From Pachyseris speciosa (Eukaryota > Cnidaria > Anthozoa > Scleractinia > Pachyseridae), in the NCBI GenBank assembly GCA_016490735.1, contig JAEMWC010000156.1, forward strand, positions 686,001 through 750,000: DNA of 64,000 nt. Direction: 5' to 3'. A model generated the notes under the pieces. It saw nothing but the letters and a program-made list of their open reading frames with translations, had not been told where the DNA came from and did not search any database. Shown in pieces: positions 32,015 through 44,300 of the stretch. The position numbers and the translations under genes were made by a program. The number at the start of each line of letters is the position of its first letter. The stretch's first letter is position 1.

Positions 32015-35000
32015 ATGTCACAGCAATTCACAAACGATGACTTATTCGACGCAGAGCTTGGAGCAGAAAGTGATGGCGGTCAAAATGGCAACCTTTCCGA
32101 CGAGGACAGCACTCCGAAATCACCAGCGCGGGATTGGATGGACAAACAGAAAGATAACAACTCTGATGGAGAAGCTGCAAACAGCAGCTCTGACGAGGAA
32201 ACAAGACTTGAAAGAAAAAAGAAGCATAAAAAACGGGAGGCTAAAAGGAAGGTTAGTTGGAGGGAGAGCTTGTTTCACTTTATTCGCTTGTTTGAGATGG
32301 TAGCATGTTAAGTTACATGGAGTAGCTTGAGTTAAGCTTGTATTTAGCAAAAGAAAAGCCTTTGAAATTCTAGGAACGAGTTACCGTTTTTAACTGTTTT
32401 TTGTAATTAAACCCAAGTTTATGCTTATGCAATCGTAAACTGAGGTTACTGAAGGTTAATGGTGAACCTTGAGAGGATAGGTCATTGAAGACAACGTCAG
32501 TAGTCTACAAAGCATTTATTGTCCGGGTCTACTAATGTGCCCTTCTGCAATTTACTCCTGTCTCAACAATGATCTTCTCTGCTCATAGTCAATGTACACA
32601 TGGTTTCCCTTTTCAAATGAAGTTGCAGTCAACTTGAGAAAAGCAGGCAGAGAATAGGGGTGCACCAGCTAAAGTTATTATTGAACAGCAGCGATTATTT
32701 GGCGTGCACCTGTCGGCGACTGGGCAGTTCAGAGGCGGTGAAAATCGTCGGTCGCCGGCCAAAAAAGAGAACCCTGGTACAATTTCGTTGTGTGACATAT
32801 CAAGTACATCTATCAACAATACATCTAGATGCTTAGGTACAACAATGCATCCTTCTCCTATGTAAGACAATATTTCCTTCTATCTGTAAGTAAAGTCCTT
32901 GTAATTGTATCCTTCAGATAAGCAAAACAACAAAGGTTTTATTCAACACTATCACATGCACACTGCATGCCTGCTCTCTCCGATATCAAGGCATTACTGG
33001 TTTTGTAGTCATTCTTTCTTGAGCTTCGGTACAAGCATAACCATAAGCATTCCCCACTCAACCTTCCTCCCAGGAATGAAACCTTTGTCAGCATTTTCAA
33101 ATATTGTTAAAATTGTGGTATGTCAAGAAAAATGAGTCTTCATTAATTTTTTCTACTGTTTGTATACATCCAAGGACCTTTTAATAATAAAATAATGGTG
33201 GTAGGGAAGTGCAACCCTGGGACCCCCATCCCCACCCCTCCCCACAGTAAGGCTTAGCCCTTGGTGTCACAGGTCCAGATCCATTCCAGGGTGGGTCCCC
33301 CCAGTCCCATTTGAACTATACTTTCCTGAGAGGGCCCCCTTTCCTGGTTTTCCCTTAGTCCCCATAGGACTACGGAATTTGGGCCTCACCCCATGGGAGA
33401 CAGATCTGTCGAGTCAGGGTGGCTACCTAGGGTACCACCTGATCTGATCTCCTCCCAGGAGAGGGACCCCTTTCCTGTTCCCCTGGGATCCCCTAGCAGG
33501 GCTTCCCTGCCACCTCTTTTGGCCCACACCTAATTGTTTGTCTTTGCTTTTAAGGCGTTGTTCGATCTCAAAAGTAGTTCATTAATTGCCCTGTAATATA
33601 AGAACATAAGCTTTTATAAGCTTATTGATAACCTTGTATAGCATATATAAAAGCTTAGTATTTCTTTAGCAGTAGTTTATTTCATAGCATTGCACAAAAT
33701 GAGCATAATTACATGTATTTAATTTATTCTATATAGTCACCAAAGCCTCGCAAGGCAAAGAAGGCTGAACGCCTGTCTATGTACAGTGAAACACAAAGAA
33801 TGGTCAGAGGTTTGTAATAAATGACTGAAAACATCTTTCATGTATGCACTAGCCAACCTGGCTAATTACTTTCTGCTTCCTTAGAATAAGCATTCTTAAT
33901 CAAGATCCCAATTAAACATTAGGAAAAGGCCTTTCAAAGGAGACATGTCATAAAATTGTCATGAAATTTAATGGGCCATAGACACAGTTTTTTTTTTCAT
34001 AAAGCTGTCTCTTACAGTGTAAACTCTGGCTAAACGAGGCAACAATGTTGTGGCAACAATTTGAGCTTGAGCATGTTTTCACGATGCTTCCCTGTTTAGC
34101 CACCCAAGGAAACGTTGTGGCAACAAAAAAATGTTTCTGAACTCCCTCAGAAACATTTTTTGTTGCCGCAACAATGTTTCTGCGAGTGGCTAAACAGGGG
34201 AACATTGTGGAATCATATGTGAGCTCAAATTGTTGCTGCAACAATGTTGCCTCGTTTAGCCAGAGGTTTAATTGTGTCAAGAAAGTGTTGAAGTGAAAAT
34301 GGATCAAGATTGGTATCTTGCAAAGTCTCAAAATTATTTGCTGGCCATTATTCACTCCTCTTGGCATGGTATTGTCTCTGTTCCAGAATCAACAGTCAGG
34401 TTACCATACCACCAGCCAAGAGTTCTTCCCATATCACATTTTCTGAAAAGGGTACCCCTCACAGATAACAAGCAAACAAAAAGGTATTTTGTCAATTAAC
34501 TTGGTTTAAAATGTACTGTGTAATTAAACTCTAAAGGCAAAAAACTACTCTCCCTTGTCATTGCTAGACTTGTGCATGTACATGGTTATTGTACACATGC
34601 ATCTGGCTTTTGTATTCTCTTTCCTTGTAATGTCCTCTAAATATTGTACAAATAAACTTGAAGTAGTGAATTTTATTTGTAGCCACTGGTTGGATGGCCT
34701 GCAAAATAACTGTAAATCCAATAAAATGACGTGCTGTTTTTAATTCTGGGATATGGGATTGATGTACATGTACTGTACGTCTGTTTGAAAGTGGTCAGGG
34801 AGGACACGTACATCTGCTACATTGTCAACTGTAAGAAAAATTATTTCTAAAGTGAAATAATGACCAAATACCCTGTCTGAAGCAGTTACACAGTTACATG
34901 TTTCTACATGTCCTTCAAGAACATTATGCTTGAGGTTTCAAGTGGCAAGATGCTCTCAACACTTGGAGGAAGAGCATTCTGTTATGCAGGCCTGAAGCTC

Positions 35001-35336
35001 TGGAACAATCTGCCTTGTGAAACATCTACATGTAGCCTTGATTCTCTTTCAAGTTTTAAGTGCCATCTTAAACATTTATTGTTGTTGTTGTTGTAATTAT
35101 TATAATTGTTATTATTATTATTACATTATTTATTTTATTACCGAATACGATGTTTTAGACTTTTTATAAAGGAAGTTTTTTTAGCCTAGTTTTTTTGACA
35201 CATTTTTTGAAGCATTTTTTAAAATAAAAATTGACTAATACAGTTTTCCCCATAGTTTATAACTTAATAATTTTGCAGTTATTTATTATTTTGTAATATA
35301 TTGGATGAATTGTTAAATAAAATTATTATTACTATT

Positions 35337-35385
<49 letters not shown>

Positions 35386-38300
35386 TATTCAAGATGATAG
35401 TGGAAGGTACATGTAAACTGAAGCCAAGTCAGCTGTATGTAGCTTACACTGTATAAGAACACAAGTTAAACAAAATGGAAAAATGTTGACTCACTTCCAT
35501 TCACTTTCAAATAGAAGCATTACAATGATAACGGAAGATGTGCCCTCAGATGTCCTATGCGATGAAAAACCTGACAATGATAATAAACCTGCTGACAGTA
35601 ATATCACCGGCCCTGTACCTGGAGACACTACTAGTCCCACAAGAGTTGTTAGTGGCATGAAGGGACTCAAAGTAGTCACTCCAAAACTGAGTACTGCAAC
35701 AGATCCCTTCTTCTTGGATGTAGATGTTCCATCTACCAATAAGCCTGTTAACAGTGGAGTTCAGAGTTTGAGAGATAGGTAATATAAACCAAAGTCTTAA
35801 AAAATTGTGGTTTAAGATAGCATGTCAGACACTGCTGGTTAAATTTGTTGCTATTCCATGGAACCTGTTTGCATTTGGTTTGGTGTACCTGTTCATTAGG
35901 CTTGCGTCAATAATAAATTGAGAGTTACTACTGAGCAAAGGTGATTGATTTCTCTGGCCAATTAACAAAAGTCACTTACCATGATGTTGCTGGCTTATGA
36001 TGATGGCGATGATGATGCTGACGATGATGACAATGATGGTGATGATAATGATAAAATTATGATGGTGATGATGGTGGTGATGATGATGATGATGGTGATG
36101 GTGGTGATAATGATGATCATAATGAGGACTACAACAATAGGTGTGGGTAATGAGAATGATAACGATTCTTAGTAATGGTGATAATGAAGATGTTATAGAC
36201 TGTAGCACTATTACCCTTGAGTCTAAAGGCAGTTTAGATGCAGTTGAGGTTCTATAACTGACCATCGCTCATTAATCTTGTAAATGAAGTGAACATAAGA
36301 GTCAAAGTTGAATGAGACACAGAACCAGATACACTTTAATTTCCTTGTCAATCTTGTCAATATTCTTTAATTACTGTTTTAGGTTTATGAAGCACACCTC
36401 AAAATCCCAACATAAATCAGTGAATCCTCCAAAGACAGGAGAATTGAGGACTGATGAAACTGTTGCTGAAGCCACGCCCAAACCAAAGGGAGGCACCCCA
36501 ATAACTTTGGATGACAAATTGAAAAATGTTACACCTGGTAAGTTGGTATACTATGTTTTTTGACATCTTCTTACTATTAAAACTGGCAGATAAACTACAC
36601 CTTTATCCTGAGATTTTTACTGGAAATCAATAATGGTGTAGCTTGCATATTTGTCATGAACTAAAATATCTGAAATATGCTCAAAGAAAAGCATCAAGTC
36701 CAGTTCCTTCCCTTTCAGTCACACAACAGTCTGTAAGCTTTACTCATCCACTGGAAATAAGAAATTAATTAATAGTTGTCATGTACAGGAAAAGTATGCC
36801 ACAATTTTCTGCTGTTATTCTTCAATAAAGACATTTCAGAAAGGTTAAAAAAGCAATAAGAAATCATTATTCTATTTGACAGGGACCAGACGTCAGATTC
36901 TCAAGGAACAGCTACAAGCTAAAATGAGAGTTCACCGAGCTGAAAGTAGGAAAATACAAGAATCTCAACGGAAGTTGGACAATGAAGAGATGAGTGATGA
37001 GGAGGAGGAGGAGGAAATGACAGATGAAGAAGGTATGGCATTAAACATGATTTCTATGTTCTTTTACATGCATGTAAATGAATCTAAGAATAATTATGGC
37101 TGTAAAGATTTGTGGATTGTGATGGGTGGAGGGTTGGGGATTTCTACTTCCTAATGGGCTCCCTTGTAGGGAAGGCATAATTTCTGAGGTGGCCAGGGCT
37201 CATAAAGGTCCTGGAAAACCTGGAAAGTACTGGAATTTTAGTCTAGCATTTTCCAGGGCTGGAAAGTCCTTGAAAATGGAAGGAGGTCCTGGAAATCTAC
37301 ATTAAACTCAAGTGATAAAGTTTTCTTAAGAGTGCAGATTAATTTACTCAGGAAGCTGAGGATTCAAGAAACCTCACTTGGGTTGCTAAAATAATGAAAC
37401 AGTTAATGCAGGACTGCTAAAGAAAAGATGGAAGCGTTGCAAGACATTGAAGAGCAGCTGGATGAGAAGCTCCACCAGCTGAAAAATTTTTAATCTGTAA
37501 TGTGCAATAGGGGTCCTGGAAAAAACTTTCTGAAAATGGGTACGAACCCTGGTGGCGCTGGTTGTTGCTTAAAGGTACATGTACCAGAAAGTTCTTATGT
37601 CACAGGTCGGTTTTTAAAACTTTGCACCTATTCCAAAAACAATTAGGCTTTATTCCAGTTTTGGACTTTTTTGTCTTTTATGCACTTCAAACTTGTAAAA
37701 GTCTTAGCATTATTTGGTATATGACCAAGTCAGAAGGGACATGGGCCTATTTTTGATTTGACGTCACAAACTACTTTGCGTACATGTTTACAAAGACTTA
37801 CTGCAAGGCAAATCAGTTTGTGACATCAAATCAAGAATAGGCCCACCCCCTCACTAGGTCAGTCATAGGTGATTGTTAGATTTGGTAACTTTTACAGCCT
37901 GTAAAAAGCCAAGCTTTATTTAAAAAAAAGCAATGCATTTCAAACATGCAGATGCAGAGATTCATTTTAGCGAAAAACTATTTTGGAGTTGGATGCACTT
38001 TAATTGGGATTGGGGATTGCTGATTTGTGGCCAGGCACAGATAGAGTCGCTCTCCTTGTGTCTGCAAGCGTGATTTTACATTAATATGCATCTTGTGAAA
38101 AGCCAGAGTTTCTCTTCCTTTTTTGAAGGGTGATTTACATGGTCCAATTTTTGCTGATGACTGTCACATGTAACTTCTGTAGCGCGCGCTGCTCGTTCCA
38201 TGCAAAAGATGTATACAACACTTACCATTCAATATCACCTATACCTACAACTGTTGTATGGTTTTAAAACATGATTCAAAATCCTACGACAGTGAACCAC

Positions 38301-41300
38301 ACGGAATCTGCATTGCAACTCCTTTATTCCCTAACACACTCCCCCTATATGCATTACTCACGTGCTTCTTAATAATTTGATTACATCATCACAAATATTA
38401 TGTTACAGCAATTCACACAAACACTAAATCCCTCCCTTGATTGAATTTAAAAATCAACTATAATCAGTATTGCTATTTTCTGGTAAATAAGTGAAACCAA
38501 CAGAACTCATTCGCATACTACGACTTGCAAATGTTCAGTAGCAGTTCAGTGACAACTGTTCAGTGCTGCTTGGAGTTTATACACTGTAACTGATAGTCCC
38601 TCAGATGTGTCGGTGCACCTCTGACACGAACAGACCTTCGCATACCTTGTTCTGCTGCCTGTGGAAGATCAAAATCCATCACATAATCATCTTCCTCCCG
38701 TACAGCAGTGGTCTGATGCAACTTGTGGACATGCGACACATTGCGCATGAACACACGTCCATTTCTTCGCTGCAGAATAAGGCTTGGTCCCCTTCGTTCT
38801 ATCACTGTGTAAGGTTGAGGGTCATACAGCGTTTATAACTTGTTCTGCCGCGCCTGCTGTAGCAGCACTTTGTCTCCTGATTTGATGTCTGATGGACTCG
38901 CTCGGTTCCTCTTGTCTGCATAAACCTTTGTGCGCTGCTTGGCCTGTTGGTCCTTACCCTTTGCAGACGTATTGCAGCAGATACAGCATTCGACACCTGT
39001 GTCTCAACTTGTGGGATTTTGGTTCTGATCTAACGTCCTAAATGTAGAAACGCCGGCGACGCTCCTGTAGTTGCATGAGGTGTCGCACGGTAGTTAAGTA
39101 GGAAGGTAAACATATCTGTGCGCCAGTCCTTTCCTTCAGCGTGCGCAGTGCGGATTGCTTTCTCAATTGTCTTGTTAAATCGTTCAACCCCTGCATTTGC
39201 CTGTGGCCAGTAGGATGTGACCTTCCGATGCTGGATGCCATGTGTTGCCAGGTAATCCTCAAACTCTTCTGACACAAGATTTGCTCTGTTATTAGTTACT
39301 ACTTTCTCTGGAAGCCCATGTACAGCAAATATCTTTCGAAGATGTCCGATTATGGCCGCAGAGATAGTTGAGCGTAGAATCACTACTTCAGGTCAACGCG
39401 TACATGCATCTTCACAAACTAAGAGACTTTCCCCTGTGGGAAAAGGTCCACAGAGATCAATGTGTACCTCTTGCCATGGTTTATCAGGCATCACTGTAGG
39501 TCGGAGTGGCTCTGTAGTAGACTTGCCCACAACAGACTGGCAGGGTAGACAAGCCTTGACCATTGTCTCCACTTGATGTGCGATACCAGGCCACCAAACC
39601 TTCTCCCTGACCATTTGTTTGGTTCGCACAATTCCTTGGTGACCCTTGTGTGCATTCAATAAGGTTGCTTGCCAGAGAGTACTAGGCATGACAATACGAG
39701 ATCCTCGCAGGATGATTCCATTGCTCACGCACAGTTCTTCTTTGACCCGCCTGTAGGGCCTGCACTCTGGGGTGTCTGGCCACTTACAGTCACTGAAACA
39801 GCATTGTACTTGCTGTTGTATTGGGTCTGCCTCAGTAGCATTTGCAATCTGCTCAAGTGTGAGTGCTTTTGGAACCGTGTTTACTGTGACGTAGTTAATG
39901 TATTCTTCTGCAATGTTCCTTTCGCGGAACGGCTGGTTTTCCAGTGGCAATCTTGAGAGGACATCAGCTGGGTTTGTCTTTCCCGCCATGTGTACAACAT
40001 TAAAGGTGTATGGCTGCAGTCGAAGTGCCCATCTTTCAATCCAAGGCGGTGGATTTGGGGTTGTAGATAACCTCAAGTGGCTTGTGATCTGTGTACAGGG
40101 TGAACGGTTTACCATACAAGTAAATATGGAATTGCTCGCAAGCCCACACAACTGCCAGTGCCTCCTTTTCAGTCTGAGAATATCTCCTCTCAACATCTGT
40201 CAATGTGCGACTCGCATATGCCACAGGATGAACACAGGCACCACGTTGCTGCAGCAAAATGGCACCAAGCCCAACTGGACTTGCATCAACTTTCAGTTCC
40301 GTTTCAGCTGCTTGGTCGTAATGTGCAACAACACAGTCACTGGTTAGAATGACTTGAAGGCAGCGAAATGCATCTTGTTGTGCTTTACCCCAAACCCACT
40401 CTGTATCACCCCTTGTGAGCATCCGTAATGGCTCAGCGAGTGTTGCAAAGTTCGGGATAAAAGGCGTGCAGTAATTCACCAACCCGAGAAAACTCCGCAC
40501 TTCTGCTGCATTCTGTGGTGTTCATGCATTCCTCACTGCTTCAACCTTCTTGTCGTCTGGTGCGATGCCATCTGCAGAAATCTTAAATCCAAAAAATACT
40601 AATTCCAGAACACTGAAAATACACTTCTCTCGGTTAAGCATAAGTCCCTTGCTCTCAAGGCGTGCAAGTGTACGTTCCAAATTCCTGTCATGACTGTCTT
40701 GGTCAGAGCCAAACACAATAATATCATCAGAAATGTTCCTTACTCTGGGAATTCCTCGAAGAGTTTGCTGAATTACATACTGGTACATTTCCGGTGCTGA
40801 TGACAAGCCAACTATTAAGCGTTTGTAACGCTTAAGTCCCTTGTGTGTTGCAAAAGTTGTAAGCACTCTAGACTCTGGGTACAATTCAACCTGATGATAG
40901 CCCCATTGCAAATCGAGCTTGGAGAACACAGCTGCTCCATTAAGTGCTTCCAATGTTTCCTCCAGTGTTGGTATTGGATGTCGCTCTCTGATCACAGCTT
41001 CGTTTGCATGACGCATGTCAACACACACTCATACGTCACCATTGGACTTTGGGACAGCGACTAAAGGCGAAACCCAGGGCGTTGGACCTTCAACATCTTC
41101 AATAATGTCGAGATCTTGCAATTCATTGAGCTTTTTCTCCACATCTTTACGAACATGAAAGGGAAGGCGGCGCTGTGGTTGCGCAACTGGAGTAATTTCT
41201 GGGTCGATGTGTATTTTTAATTGATAATCCCGCAGTTTGCCAACACTGTTAAACACTGCCTTGTGTTTGTCCACAATCACTTGTACCGATTTCACTGTAA

Positions 41301-44300
41301 TTTGGTTAACTGTACTCGGGTACTCCAGTCCAACTCTTAGTAGACCAAGCTCCGTTGCAGTTTTCTTGCCCAGCAGTGATCCCGCATTTAAATTTTCAAC
41401 AACCACGAAGTCGGCCTGCGTGTGAAATTGAGATGTTGACACATTTGCACTGAATGTTCCTTTGACAGGAATCGGCGTTTTCGAGCCGTATGTGTAAATT
41501 TTGACACTGGAATTTCTGAAGACAACTCCTGTATTCGACAATCGGTTGAATGTAATACTGTCCAGTACATTGACACTTGCCCCCGAGTCAACAATAACCG
41601 AAATCGACGTTCCTTCAACAGTTATTTGCACAGTATTGTCTTCCATGTTGCCCCCAATCGCCCACAAATATTCGTCGTCTGAACCGGTGTCATGTTTGGA
41701 TGTCACATACCGAAGTCCATTTGCATTCCGTTGTTGTGCAATGTTCTGAGAATTAGTAGCTCATTTCGGAGCTCCTTTGAAAACTCCACCAAAATGCCCT
41801 TGCTTTCCACAGTTACTGCAAGTTTTTCCAATCGCAGGACACGAAGGATCTTTCGCGCGATGACCCGCACGTCCGCAACAAAAACAGACAATTTGCCTCG
41901 TGTCATGGTTCTGTGGTCGTGAATTCCCTGCATTCTTTGGTTGATGAGACCGTGAATTTCCTCTGTTTTTCCCTCTTGATCTTTGAAATCTGCCCGAGAC
42001 CTTGTTGACCTTTCCTGAAGAGCCAGGCGCTGCCTCCATTGTAGTAGCATGCAAGTCAGACGCCAGTGTTAGGTCTGTTTCTTGTAGCAGTCGATGGCGA
42101 AGACTGTTCCAGGCGCATCTATCAACCACTTGATCTCGGATCATTTCGTCCACGTTTCCATACTCGCAAGATTTCGTAAGGCTTCGTAAACGCGTCACGT
42201 ATGAATCGATATTTCATTCGGCCCTTGCGCTGCCTGAAGAAAAACATGTCTCTCAAAAGGAATGTTCTTCTTGGGCTCAAAATACTCTGTCAATTTAGCA
42301 AGCGCCGTATCGTAATCATCTCCAGTACCACTGAGAGTTTCAAAAACCGTTTGGACTTCAGGGTCTGCTAAGTGCAGCAGTACAGCACGTCGTTGCTTCT
42401 TGTCAGTAATGTTGGATGCCACCAGAAAGTATTCCAACCCTTTTACCCGTTTCGACCAGCGCTGCCTGAGCGTCGTTTGATCGCTTGAGACGGAGAAAGG
42501 GGGAATAGCAGGTAATTGTAATGTTGTGGCCATCACTTCTTCTTCCAAAACCTCAGAATTTGACATTAAATCCTAGCATCCTCGTCACCAAATTTAGTAT
42601 CTTGTAAGTAACTTATACAGGAGTCAGTGAACCACACGGAATCTGCATTGCAACTCCTTTATTCTCTAACACACTCCCCCTATATACATTACTCACGTGC
42701 TTCTTAATAATTTGATTACATCATCACAAATATTATGTTACAGCAATTCACACAAACACTAAACTATGGTAGAGAAGTTGTAGGAGCATTCACACAGCAC
42801 AACTTTGTTCTACATTGTGTCACATATGCCAAGACACACAACAAATCATACCGTCTAAATCGCCCTTAACATTGTCATTGTGACTTGAGGTGATTGGATG
42901 AAAGTGAAGGTCAGCAATTGAGTTGGGTTTCTTTTATTGGGACTGGAGTCTTACCACTTTTGGCTTGGCTAGATGTATACTCTCCAGTTGCATCATAGAT
43001 GCAGTTTTTTAAGAAACAATAAGCTAATCCTCCATTTTGTCTCCAGACGATTCTGACTACGAACTTGATAGATGGAATGAAGATGATGAACGAAAACAAG
43101 AAGAAGGTGAAAGTGACCTTGACCAAGACACAAGAGATAATAATGACTTCATAGCAGATGAAGCTGAAGAAAGTGATAACTGTAATAATGACAATGATGG
43201 ATATGGAATTGATTCAGGGTCAGAGGGTGACATAAGTGACGGAGGTGAAAGTGACAGTAGTGCTGATGAGCAGTCTGTGTTCAGTGAGGATGACTCACGA
43301 AAACCAACTGCTGAGATCAAATCAAAAAAGAATCAAAAAATGTCTAAGCACTCAACCTTGAACATTGAGGATGAAACCATGGATCTATTTTGTGATAGCC
43401 GCTCGCAAAGTGACACTAAAGGGGACAGTAATGATTCTTTGGCAAAAAACAGTGCTACCAAAAAAGATAGTGGGAACAGTGTCGCTAGCCTTTGTCTTCG
43501 TCTAGACAGTGTAGAGGATGGCGATGAATCCATTTTCAGCTTTCCAAGGTTGCCTGTTTCCTCAAAACTCAAAAGCAAGGTCACTTCTAAAGTGGATAAT
43601 CCTGTGACAAACATTTCTGAGGTGTCACAAGAGTCTAGCCAGTCAAGCTTAGGTGGTGCACTAGGCTCAGATTTTGGGGAAAGTGCCAACAGTCTTGAGG
43701 CGAGCAGTGATAGTAGCAGGATCCCCCGGGACAGGGTGACAACAGTGCTGAGGGAAATGAGGAAGCACACTCTGGTAAGAAGACACCGGAGCTATTCTCA
43801 TCGTTCTCAAAGCTGAGGAGTCTGATTGGTATGCCGACAGATGGAGATGCTCAGTCTACAAAGAAGGTATGCAGAAAAGCAGGGTTTTCAAAAAGTTTTG
43901 AAATACCTGTCTGAGCTTACTAAAGTAGGTGGTGACCTGATGAATTTTTTTTTTAATTTGAGTGAAAACAGGGACAAAATAGGTGGTGGTAAGAGGTAAA
44001 TTCTGGCAAAGTAGGTGGCAAATTTTGCCAGTTGCCAGCTTCTAATGAAGCATGGTTAGCGCTAACCATTGCTTAAGATGTATCAAAACCTATAGGTTGT
44101 CATGGTTAGTGCTATAGGTTAGTGGTTAGTGCAACCTATAGGTTGTCATGGTTACTTTGAGCAACTTGATCAGCCTGAACCCCGAAATCATAGGTTCTTA
44201 TAATGTGGGTCTTTGCTGTATTTTTCTTGAGTGATCATTCACTCACAATTTCTTTTCAATTCAACTTTGAAATAATTTTTGGAATTTTGAACATCCAAAA

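Larger units (their letters stand above)
38290..42763 (-). mobile_element. Ty3/Gypsy LTR retrotransposon (near-complete, decayed), in Claspin intron 6
   Basis: Two LTRs of 139 bp (38290-38428 and 42625-42763) differ at only two positions by eye. On the minus strand the order is 5' LTR, gag with zinc knuckles, aspartic protease, reverse transcriptase, RNase H, integrase, polypurine tract, 3' LTR. The tract AAGGGAGGGA abuts the 3' LTR (38429-38438). The domain order protease-RT-RNaseH-integrase is the Ty3/Gypsy signature. Protein features resemble the cnidarian group usually annotated K02A2.6-like. Several stops and a frameshift make it non-autonomous as read. No convincing target duplication is seen at the outer LTR ends. 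It lies antisense to Claspin. Confidence 0.92.

Noticed and set aside
35972..36265. Poly-His/poly-Asp frames
   Set aside because: They come from the GAT/ATC microsatellite in a Claspin intron.
43057..43770. Minus-strand Ser/Leu-rich frames
   Set aside because: They are shadows of Claspin exon 7, whose acidic codons read as Ser/Leu on the opposite strand.
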